A stretch of 6,159 nt of DNA, taken from positions 1 through 6,159 of the forward strand of contig JAIFNJ010000190.1 of NCBI GenBank assembly GCA_020047835.1, written 5' to 3'. Shown in pieces: positions 1-5,376 of this stretch. This DNA comes from Bacteroidota bacterium (GTDB taxonomy: Bacteria > Bacteroidota > Bacteroidia > Bacteroidales > SZUA-534). The number at the start of each line of letters is the position of its first letter. The first letter of the stretch is position 1. A program made the translations under genes and the position numbers. The notes under the pieces are model-generated. The model did not search any database. It saw nothing but the letters and a program-made list of their open reading frames with translations, and was not told the origin of the DNA.

Positions 1-1071
1 TGGCGAAACCGCTGCATCAAAATATACTTCAATATCACTCAAAGGATAGTCTTTATAAAAGTTCATTGCATTAATATTGTACTTTACATCAAAAGAATAA
101 TCTGCAGTATCATAGCTGAATTTAACGGTTTTTGATTGAAGATTTTCTGGTGTATTGATTGATTTATAAAGATTTAAGTCCATCACTAACCGTGCTTCGG
201 GGAAATCTTTTTCATAGGTAAAAATGTCGTTTTCTTTACCATTTATTAAATAGTAACGCAAGTTATCGAACGTAAAAAAGGGCATCCCATAAATGTTGTT
301 GCTCGATGGTAATAACAAATACAACTTAGTGCCTTTAAATGATAGCCGTGCTTTGTAGTTCGATTTGGTTAGCAAAAACCATTCTAAGAAAGTACCGGTA
401 TTTTCATCGGTTCCAATTTTTTTAGCGGCATTTTTAACCAAAAGATAATATCCCCAATCATTAAGGTTCATATCACTTTTAAAGCTTAACAACTGTTCTA
501 TCAGAACGCTAAAATTGGTTTGGCTCATGGCATCCCACTTTTGACTGATAAGCTCTTCCGTAATGGGTCCTGAGAAGCTGGTAATAAATTTTGAATCGAA
601 GTTAAATTTTAAGTCGGCACCATAAAAGCCGAATGCTGCATCTTTAGGCGAATAATCGGCTGCAGGGGTTTTAGCCAGTATTGGCAAAACAGGAGCTACT
701 CCAGTTGATTCTATCTTTTTGGGCTCTTTAATTTTAAGTTCGGTTGGAGCTTGTTTTTTATTCGCATCATACATTGGTTTTCCTACTGGTTTTGGCTCTG
801 CGGTTCGTGCTTCAGCCTTAAATAATTCATAGTTAGTCCATTCTTTTTTCAGGAATTCCTTAAACTCATCATCCATTTTTTTAATGGCTTCATCACGTTC
901 TTTTACAAACTTTTCAAAACCTTCTTGGTAGTCTTTTTTGAATTGGTCTTTTTTTGCCTGCTCTTGTGCTTGCCATTCTTCGAATGTTTGGGAATAAGCC
1001 ATTGGAGCACTTAAAAGGAACAATAACGTTCCAACTATTGCTAAAGCTTGGTAAACTTTTTTCATATTCAT
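1..1071 (-). CDS. Secreted protein of unknown function, C-terminus cut by window edge
   Basis: An open frame runs without a stop from ATG at 1071 to the window edge, giving 357 residues. The N-terminus looks like a Sec signal peptide: two lysines near the start, a hydrophobic stretch at about residues 8-22, and a likely cleavage after AYS (residue 27). There is no lipobox cysteine. Residues 30-75 are very rich in Lys, Glu and Gln and probably helical. Residues 80-115 are a Pro/Lys-rich linker. From about 120 onward the sequence looks like a folded domain rich in aromatic residues. A second ATG at 1065 would also give a valid signal peptide. I know no named function. From memory, similar Bacteroidota proteins carry a transglutaminase-like region further toward the C-terminus, but that part lies outside the window, so this is only a suggestion. 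The gene lies downstream of, and in the same direction as, the DUF4494 gene, but a terminator separates them. Confidence 0.8.
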   Translation of the reverse strand, partial: MNMKKVYQALAIVGTLLFLLSAPMAYSQTFEEWQAQEQAKKDQFKKDYQEGFEKFVKERDEAIKKMDDEFKEFLKKEWTNYELFKAEARTAEPKPVGKPMYDANKKQAPTELKIKEPKKIESTGVAPVLPILAKTPAADYSPKDAAFGFYGADLKFNFDSKFITSFSGPITEELISQKWDAMSQTNFSVLIEQLLSFKSDMNLNDWGYYLLVKNAAKKIGTDENTGTFLEWFLLTKSNYKARLSFKGTKLYLLLPSSNNIYGMPFFTFDNLRYYLINGKENDIFTYEKDFPEARLVMDLNLYKSINTPENLQSKTVKFSYDTADYSFDVKYNINAMNFYKDYPLSDIEVYFDAAVSP

Positions 1072-1177
1072 TTGATTTAATTTAATCGTATAGTTGAGTT
1101 TGGGTATAATTATGCAATTTACAAATTTTTCGCACGCTTCATAGATGTTAAGCACATTATTTAGGTTGCTTGAAAAG

Positions 1178-1207
1178 CAAATTGATGTACGGGAGAATTT
1201 TTGGCAA
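1178..1207 (-). promoter_or_regulatory. Possible promoter for the secreted-protein gene
   Basis: On the minus strand, TTG (1205-1207) is followed after 19 bases (1186-1204) by TCAATTTG (1178-1185). That is one mismatch from the Bacteroidota -7 consensus TAnnTTTG at the usual spacing. It would give a leader of roughly 100 bases. It lies right behind the upstream gene's terminator, where a new promoter would be expected. The match is imperfect and the region is AT-rich, so chance is possible. Confidence 0.25.
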
Positions 1208-1241
1208 TAAAAAAGCAGGTAAACATAGACTTTACCTGCTT
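1207..1241 (-). terminator. Intrinsic terminator of the DUF4494 gene
   Basis: Bases 1213-1223 and 1231-1241 form a perfect 11-base-pair inverted repeat (AAGCAGGTAAA with TTTACCTGCTT) around a 7-base loop. Read on the minus strand, the stem runs into a stretch of six T, which is the form of a rho-independent terminator. It starts 30 bases after the DUF4494 stop codon and is oriented to end that transcript. This separates the gene from the secreted-protein gene further on. On the plus strand the stem is followed by no T run. Confidence 0.85.
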
Positions 1242-1271
1242 CAATTCATTCTATTTTTCTAACAAAAAAAC

Positions 1272-1787
1272 CTATTCATCTTCATCTTCATCAAATTCAG
1301 CTTTATCGCTGTCTTCAGCAGGATTCAGGTTTTGGCCCTTTTTCTTGTTTTCCAATGTTCCTTCAAAATAGGTAAAAACATCCATTAACGGCGATTCTAC
1401 AATTGCGGGTATTTCAAATGTGCTGATGGTATCGCCCAAGGATTTTTGAAGGTAATCGAAGGCTTCTTTCACATTGTTTGCCTGAACCAGCATGTAATTG
1501 TTCGATCGACGTTCAATGCCTTTTTCCTCGTCCAAACTAATAAAAGTAACCTTACATTTAAACCAGCGGTCGCCATCATCGTTAGGAACCAATTCAGCAA
1601 AGTTTGCCATTTTTATGTTGGTTACTACAAATTCACCGCTGATGTATGGTTCCAATTCCTTATTTATCCTCGATTCGGCTTCGGTAAACGAAATGGCATC
1701 AATCAAATAATTCTCGGTCACCATTTTTTCCTTACCATCGGAGCCTATTTTCTCGTATTTTACTTTGCATTCAAACCACGTATTCAT
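1272..1787 (-). CDS. DUF4494 family protein
   Basis: The product is 171 residues with N-terminus MNTWFECKVKYEKIGSDGKE. Internal segments such as VTENYLIDAISFTEAESRI, ISGEFVVTNIK and DRWFKCKVTFISLDEEKG match my memory of DUF4494, a family of small soluble Bacteroidota proteins with no known function. The sequence seems to contain two related halves: WFECKVKYEK near residue 4 and WFKCKVTFIS near residue 75 start similar strand patterns. The C-terminus (about residues 155-171) is strongly acidic, ending FDEDEDE. There is no signal peptide or membrane segment, so it is probably cytoplasmic. An ATG at 1826 would add 13 residues, but it falls between the -33 and -7 elements of the promoter, so the start at 1787 is preferred. 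The gene appears to be a single-gene transcript with its own promoter and terminator. Confidence 0.88.
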   Translation of the reverse strand: MNTWFECKVKYEKIGSDGKEKMVTENYLIDAISFTEAESRINKELEPYISGEFVVTNIKMANFAELVPNDDGDRWFKCKVTFISLDEEKGIERRSNNYMLVQANNVKEAFDYLQKSLGDTISTFEIPAIVESPLMDVFTYFEGTLENKKKGQNLNPAEDSDKAEFDEDEDE

Positions 1788-1807
1788 AATTTTCTGTTTT
1801 AGGTGGG

Positions 1808-1838
1808 CAAAGATAGTTTCTTTCACTTCGAATTAAAA
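1808..1838 (-). promoter_or_regulatory. Bacteroidota-type promoter for the DUF4494 gene
   Basis: On the minus strand TATCTTTG (1808-1815) is a perfect match to the Bacteroidota -7 element TAnnTTTG. Nineteen bases upstream, TTTT (1835-1838) is one mismatch from the -33 element TTTG. Transcription would begin near 1801, leaving a leader of about 14 bases before ATG at 1787. This rules out the longer reading frame starting at 1826. Confidence 0.65.
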
Positions 1839-1866
1839 CCCAAGCTATAAATTGTGGATAACTTTC

Positions 1867-1897
1867 TTGGCAGAACCAATCGCAAAAACTATTTTTA
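1867..1897 (+). promoter_or_regulatory. Possible promoter for the nitroreductase/exonuclease operon
   Basis: TTG (1867-1869) followed after 20 bases by TATTTTTA (1890-1897) resembles the Bacteroidota pattern TTG-N17-23-TAnnTTTG, with one mismatch in the -7 box. The start point would be near 1904, giving a leader of about 20 bases before ATG at 1923. It lies back to back with the DUF4494 promoter: the two -33 elements are about 28 bases apart. Confidence 0.35.
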
Positions 1898-1922
1898 TGG
1901 AATTATTACCTACGCAAAATCT

Positions 1923-2471
1923 ATGACTGATTTCAATAGCATTATTTACCATCGCCGCAGCATCCGCAATTTCAAAAACCAACCCGTTGAAACCGAAAAA
2001 ATTGAATGGCTTTTAAAGGCTGCGTTGCTAGCTCCCAGTGGAAAAAGGATGTATCCTTGTGAGTTTATCGTAATTGATGATATCAAACTTTTAAAGTTGG
2101 TTTCGGAATCAAAACAACACGGTGCCGAATTGCTAAAAGATGCTCCTTTGGCTATTGCCGTTATTGCCGATTCAGCCATTTACGATATTTGGGTGGAAGA
2201 TGCATCCATTGCATCGGCTTTTATTATGCTCGAAGCTGAAAACCTGGGATTGGGCTGCTGCTGGGTGCAAATGCACCAAAGGGGAACCGCCGATGGGAAG
2301 TCGGCTACTCAAAATCTGAAGGAAGTATTGGGATTGAAGGATTCCCATGAAATACTTTCCGTTTTGGCTATAGGTTATAAAGATGAAGAAAAACGGGCTT
2401 ATACCGATACCGATTTGAAGATGGAGAAGATACATCACAACAAGTTCGATAGAAAAACCGAAAAAAAATAG
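1923..2471 (+). CDS. Nitroreductase family protein (FMN-dependent oxidoreductase)
   Basis: The product is 182 residues, a usual length for the small single-domain nitroreductases. These are soluble flavin enzymes that reduce nitro-aromatics, quinones or flavins with NAD(P)H. Family signs, numbered from the start at 1923, are YHRRSIRNF at 9-17 (the Arg-Arg-Ser-x-Arg segment that holds the FMN phosphate), LLAPSGKRMYPCEFIVI at 35-51, APLAIAVIAD at 74-83, WVEDASIASAFIMLEAENLG at 90-109, GCCWVQM at 111-117, and ILSVLAIGYKDE at 144-155. The frame is open back to ATG at 1854, but the extra 23 residues do not look like family sequence and that ATG lies upstream of the likely promoter. ATG at 1923 puts the conserved motif at the normal distance from the N-terminus. 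The true substrate cannot be told from sequence. The next gene follows after 13 bases, so the two are probably co-transcribed. Confidence 0.9.
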   Translation: MTDFNSIIYHRRSIRNFKNQPVETEKIEWLLKAALLAPSGKRMYPCEFIVIDDIKLLKLVSESKQHGAELLKDAPLAIAVIADSAIYDIWVEDASIASAFIMLEAENLGLGCCWVQMHQRGTADGKSATQNLKEVLGLKDSHEILSVLAIGYKDEEKRAYTDTDLKMEKIHHNKFDRKTEKK

Positions 2472-2484
2472 ATCAATCGAACCA

Positions 2485-3855
2485 ATGCGCTACGCAATTA
2501 TTGATATTGAAACAACCGGTGGGAGTCCATTGGCTGAAAAAATTACTGAAATTGCCATATTTGTCCACGATGGGGAAAAAATTGTGGATGAGTATTCCAC
2601 CCTTATCAATCCGGAAAGGCGCATACCACCCTTTATTACCAGTTTAACCGGTATTACTAATGAAATGGTAGCCGATGCCCCTAAGTTTTTCGAGGTAGCC
2701 AAAGAGATTGTTTTGCGAACCGAAGATGCCATTTTTGTAGGGCACAACGTAAATTTTGATTATGGTTTTGTAAAGGCGGAATTTAAAGCATTGGGATTCG
2801 ACTATCAGCGTAAAACCTTGGATACGGTAAGGTTAAGCCGGAAACTAATTCCCGGTCATGCATCCTATAGCCTTGGTAAGATTTGCCAGGATTTGGGAAT
2901 TCGGATAGAAGGACGTCACCGGGCAGCCGGCGATGCCTTGGCCACAGTTAAATTATTTGAGATGCTGCTCCAGAAAAATGGGGAGTTTACCGAAGCCGCT
3001 GAACCCGAAAAATATAAAGTACTTAAAGGAATTGATTCCTCATTCCACCGGCAATTACTGGAACCATTGCCTGAAACGGTAGGTGTTTATTACTTTTTCG
3101 ACCAAAACCGCCAACTGATTTATGTGGGAAAAAGCATCAAAATAAAGCAACGGGTGGCTCAACACTTGCGAAATGTAGGAGGCAAAAAGGCATTGGAAAT
3201 CCGAGAACGGATAACCGAAATAAATTACGAACTAACCGGCAGCGAACTGGTGGCTTTGCTTTTGGAATCGGACGAGATAAAAAAGCACAAACCTATTTAT
3301 AATCGGTCGCAGCGGCACTCCCTTTTCAATTATGGATTATTTACCCAATACGATACTCAGGGTTACATAATTTTTTCGCTGGATCGTATTACCCCAAAAT
3401 TGGGACTGCCCATTGCCACTTTTGTGAATATGGCAGAAGCCAAGAACCATTTCTTCAATCTGATTGAAAAGTATCAACTTTGCCAAAAGCTGTGCGGATT
3501 GTATCACACTGAGGGTGCCTGTTTTCACCATGGGGTGGGAATGTGTCTGGGAGCCTGCACCGGCGCAGAACCAAGCCAAAGCTACAATCAACGAGCGATG
3601 CAACTCATCAATTCATTTGAATACTCTACCCCCGATTTTTTACTGATTGATAAAGGACGGACCCCAACAGAAAAAGCAGTGATACACATCAAAAACGGCA
3701 AATATCTGGGTTTTGGCTTTGCCGATGTCAATTTTGTAACCCAACCCGAACAATTGGCCGATTCCGTAAAACGGATGGCCGATAACCGCGATGTACAGCA
3801 AATAATTAGGAACTACATAAGGCAAGGGAAATATGAGAGACTGATTCAACTTTGA
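2485..3855 (+). CDS. DnaQ-like DEDDh exonuclease fused to UvrC/Cho-like GIY-YIG nuclease
   Basis: The 456-residue product has two nuclease domains. Residues 1-165 are a DEDDh 3'-5' exonuclease like the proofreading subunit of DNA polymerase III: Exo I DIETTG with Asp7 and Glu9, Exo II GHNVNFDYGF with Asp92, Exo III HRAAGDA with His145 and Asp150. All five catalytic residues are present. Residues about 196-275 are a GIY-YIG domain as in UvrC and Cho: GVYYF at 200-204, IYVGKS at 212-217 with Tyr213, Arg223, Glu261 in ALLLES, and Asn273 in PIYN. Residues 333-358 hold five cysteines (333, 337, 346, 354, 358), and CX7CX3C at 346-358 matches the UvrC segment after its GIY-YIG domain. The last 98 residues are not assigned. 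It lacks the second UvrC nuclease domain and helix-hairpin-helix. The fusion is known from other bacteria and is usually taken as a nucleotide-excision-repair-like enzyme; the actual substrate is inferred, not known. Confidence 0.92.
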   Translation: MRYAIIDIETTGGSPLAEKITEIAIFVHDGEKIVDEYSTLINPERRIPPFITSLTGITNEMVADAPKFFEVAKEIVLRTEDAIFVGHNVNFDYGFVKAEFKALGFDYQRKTLDTVRLSRKLIPGHASYSLGKICQDLGIRIEGRHRAAGDALATVKLFEMLLQKNGEFTEAAEPEKYKVLKGIDSSFHRQLLEPLPETVGVYYFFDQNRQLIYVGKSIKIKQRVAQHLRNVGGKKALEIRERITEINYELTGSELVALLLESDEIKKHKPIYNRSQRHSLFNYGLFTQYDTQGYIIFSLDRITPKLGLPIATFVNMAEAKNHFFNLIEKYQLCQKLCGLYHTEGACFHHGVGMCLGACTGAEPSQSYNQRAMQLINSFEYSTPDFLLIDKGRTPTEKAVIHIKNGKYLGFGFADVNFVTQPEQLADSVKRMADNRDVQQIIRNYIRQGKYERLIQL

Positions 3856-3892
3856 TACTTAAAAAACCCACTTCCCGAAAGCCGGGGGGATA

Positions 3893-3984
3893 TAGCCCCA
3901 ACGGGGCGTAATACCTTAGCTCTGGGCATCGCCCTGAGCAAACCAATAAACAAATAATTAACCAAGCCCCAAAGGGGCGTAATA
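3893..3984 (+). repeat. Upstream REP module
   Basis: Three hairpins in order. (1) 3893-3913: TAGCCCC-AAC-GGGGC followed by GTAATA; stem 3895-3899 with 3903-3907. (2) 3916-3939: TTAG then GCTC-T-GGGC, loop ATC, GCCC-T-GAGC, a stem of 4+4 pairs with one T:T mismatch. (3) 3965-3984: AGCCCC-AAA-GGGGC followed by GTAATA; stem 3966-3970 with 3974-3978. The first and third are near-identical copies 71 bases apart. The third ends 11 bases before the transposase start. As RNA these could also act as transcription or RNA-stability elements for the gene upstream. Confidence 0.8.
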
Positions 3985-3995
3985 AAAATTAGATC

Positions 3996-4448
3996 ATGCC
4001 CCAATCGTTAGTAAAAAACTACATCCACATCACCTTTAGTACTAAAAACCGGCATCCGTTTATAGATAATACTATTAAAGATGAATTGTTTGCATACTTA
4101 TCGGGTATTTGCTATAATTTAGAGTCGTTCCCGTTAAAAGTTGGTGGTTGCCATGATCATGTTCACCTACTTTGCAATTTGTCGCGGAAAATGGCTTTGA
4201 TGGATTTATTGGAGGAAGTTAAGTCGCATTCGTCGAAATGGATAAAAACAAAAGGTGACAAATACCGCGATTTTTATTGGCAAAATGGGTACGGCAGTTT
4301 TTCGGTAAACCCAACGGAAATCGATGTGGTAATAAAATATATTGAAATGCAGGTGGAACATCATAAAACAAAAACCTTTCAGGACGAATACCGTTCATTT
4401 TTGAAAAAATACCAAATTGAGTATGATGAACGATATGTTTGGGATTAA
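3996..4448 (+). CDS. REP-associated tyrosine transposase (IS200/IS605-type TnpA, Y1 HUH)
   Basis: The 150-residue product is a single-domain HUH endonuclease, the usual size for the TnpA/RAYT superfamily. These enzymes cut and join single-stranded DNA at hairpins through a covalent 5'-phosphotyrosine link. Visible motifs: N-terminal NYIHITFSTKNRHPFI (8-23), the metal-binding HUH as His55-Val-His57 within GGCHDHVHLLC, a helix KSHSSKWIK (76-84), WQNGYGSFSV (95-104), and the catalytic Tyr115 in VIKYIEMQVEHHK with Gln119 four residues later on the same face. All catalytic residues are intact and the frame is unbroken, so the enzyme is probably active. It has no TnpB partner. Inverted REP-like modules on both sides argue for a RAYT rather than a self-moving insertion sequence, though an IS200-like element with unusual ends remains possible. 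No convincing promoter is visible, and REP hairpin 3 lies just upstream. Confidence 0.93.
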   Translation: MPQSLVKNYIHITFSTKNRHPFIDNTIKDELFAYLSGICYNLESFPLKVGGCHDHVHLLCNLSRKMALMDLLEEVKSHSSKWIKTKGDKYRDFYWQNGYGSFSVNPTEIDVVIKYIEMQVEHHKTKTFQDEYRSFLKKYQIEYDERYVWD

Positions 4449-4450
4449 GG

Positions 4451-4541
4451 CATTGCGCCCCCTTGGGGCTATCGAGTAATTTGGTAATATTCAATCAAAG
4501 GGCTACACCCTTTGCTAAATTATTGTGCCCCTTTGGGGCTA
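4451..4541 (-). repeat. Downstream REP module, inverted
   Basis: Read on the minus strand it repeats the upstream module. (1) 4541-4521: TAGCCCC-AAA-GGGGC then ACAATA; stem 4527-4531 with 4535-4539. (2) 4518-4496: TTAG, then CAAAGGG, loop TGTAG, CCCTTTG, a perfect 7-pair stem (4508-4514 with 4496-4502). (3) 4471-4451: TAGCCCC-AAG-GGGGC then GCAATG; stem 4457-4461 with 4465-4469. The two GC-rich hairpins are 70 bases apart, against 71 upstream. The module fills nearly the whole gap between the convergent transposase and trpA genes. It has no T run, so it is not a classical terminator, but its hairpins could slow or end transcription from either side. Confidence 0.8.
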
Positions 4542-5309
4542 CTTTATGTTTTGTATAAAACTCTGAATATTCTTCTCTAAACTTACCGATTGTTCCAATG
4601 CCTTAATAAATGCACTTCCAATAATGGCTCCGCTAGAGAATTTGCATGCTTGGGTAAAAGTTTCTTGGTTTGAAATCCCAAATCCGGTAAGTACAGGTTG
4701 TTTTAGGTTCATGGCTTTAATACGCTTGAAATAACTCAAGCTTTCTTCGTTAAAACCGCTTTTAGTACCCGTAGTTGAGGCCGACGAAACCATGTAAATG
4801 AACCCTTTGCTCAGTTCGTCGGTTTTTCGGATGCGCTCATCTGATGTGCCAGGGGTAATTAAAAACACGGGAATTATTCCATTTGATTCAAATATGTCTT
4901 GATACGATTCTTGGTAAACTTCCATGGGCATATCGGGTAAAATAACCCCGTCAATTCCAATGGCAGCAATCTGACGGCAGAATTCTTCCACACCAAATTG
5001 TAGCACTGTATTAAAATAACCCATTAAGATGAGCGGAATTTTTACGCTTTGGCGGATATCCTTAATTTCCGATAGCAGTTTTTTCAAGGTCATGCCATTT
5101 TCCAGAGCCTTCTGACTGCTTTTTTGAATCACCGGTCCATCGGCCAAAGGATCGGAAAAAGGAATACCAATTTCAATTAAATCGACACCGTTTTTTTCCA
5201 AATCATTGATGATGAAAGCCGCTGTATCAATTTTTGGGTGGCCGGCCGTAAAATATACCGACAATATGTTTTCCTTTTTTTTGCTGAAAAGTGTATTTAT
5301 TCGATTCAT
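4539..5309 (-). CDS. trpA: Tryptophan synthase alpha subunit
   Basis: The 256-residue product is full length for TrpA. It splits indole-3-glycerol phosphate into indole and glyceraldehyde 3-phosphate; indole then passes through a tunnel to the beta subunit. The TIM-barrel motifs are clear: YFTAGHP (19-25), LIEIGIPFSDPLADGPVIQK (44-63) with the catalytic Glu46 and Asp57, GVILPDMPMEV (121-131), FLITPGTSDERI (149-160), the loop YMVSSASTTGTKSG (172-185), and phosphate-binding GFGIS (209-213) and GSAFIKALE (231-239). Start ATG at 5309 gives the family's normal N-terminus; no ribosome binding site is seen, as is common in this phylum. It follows trpB in the same direction with a 63-base gap, consistent with the end of a trp operon. 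The stop codon TAG (4539-4541) is the first three bases of a REP hairpin, so transcript and REP overlap. Confidence 0.97.
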   Translation of the reverse strand: MNRINTLFSKKKENILSVYFTAGHPKIDTAAFIINDLEKNGVDLIEIGIPFSDPLADGPVIQKSSQKALENGMTLKKLLSEIKDIRQSVKIPLILMGYFNTVLQFGVEEFCRQIAAIGIDGVILPDMPMEVYQESYQDIFESNGIIPVFLITPGTSDERIRKTDELSKGFIYMVSSASTTGTKSGFNEESLSYFKRIKAMNLKQPVLTGFGISNQETFTQACKFSSGAIIGSAFIKALEQSVSLEKNIQSFIQNIK

Positions 5310-5331
5310 AATTTAGTTATTAGTTCAGGTA

Positions 5332-5376
5332 ACTCTAAATACTTTAGTCACTTTAAGTACTCTAAATACTTCCTAA
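5332..5376. repeat. Degenerate 9-base tandem repeat in the trpB-trpA gap
   Basis: On the plus strand five consecutive 9-base units start at 5332, 5341, 5350, 5359 and 5368: ACTCTAAAT, ACTTTAGTC, ACTTTAAGT, ACTCTAAAT, ACTTCCTAA. Units 1 and 4 are identical, and 13 bases (5332-5344 and 5359-5371) repeat exactly with period 27. The last unit is weak and runs into the trpB stop codon at 5373-5375. The array takes up most of the 63-base space between the two genes. No function can be assigned. Confidence 0.7.

Larger units (their letters stand above)
3893..4541 (+). mobile_element. RAYT locus (REPtron): HUH transposase with inverted REP modules
   Basis: A single Y1 transposase gene is enclosed by two similar modules in opposite orientation (3893-3984 and, on the minus strand, 4541-4451). 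Each module contains GC-rich hairpin, TTAG-started hairpin, AT-rich spacer, GC-rich hairpin. REP-associated tyrosine transposases are typically found as one gene between inverted REP sequences, unlike classical IS200/IS605 elements, whose end hairpins point the same way. No accessory TnpB gene is present. No target-site duplication was seen, as expected for this mechanism. The edges given are those of the outer hairpins; the true mobile unit, if there is one, cannot be fixed from one copy. Confidence 0.7.

Noticed and set aside
1166..1180. Small inverted repeat TTGCTT-GAA-AAGCAA upstream of the secreted-protein gene
   Set aside because: Only six pairs in AT-rich DNA, with no T run or second site; chance is likely.
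1446..1802. Plus-strand open frame of 118 codons opposite the DUF4494 gene
   Set aside because: It is fully antisense to a recognisable family protein, has no family resemblance, and is rich in Phe/Val/Ile as expected from reading an acidic gene backwards.
1788..1826. N-terminal extension of the DUF4494 protein from ATG at 1826
   Set aside because: That ATG lies between the -33 and -7 promoter elements, and the family normally begins at the MNTWFECKV-like segment.
1854..1922. N-terminal extension of the nitroreductase from ATG at 1854
   Set aside because: The extra residues do not resemble the family, and the likely promoter lies inside this segment.
3871..3889. Hairpin after the exonuclease gene (CTTCCCG, loop, CGGGGGG) as an intrinsic terminator
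   Set aside because: The stem needs two G-U pairs and no T run follows. It may form in RNA but cannot be called a terminator.
4219..4494. Minus-strand open frame of 91 codons across the transposase 3' end
   Set aside because: It is antisense to the conserved HUH transposase and runs through a REP hairpin; no family features.
3893..4541. CRISPR array
   Set aside because: The repeats are palindromic, only about 20 bases, few, and placed in opposite orientations around a transposase gene, with no regular direct repeat and spacer pattern.
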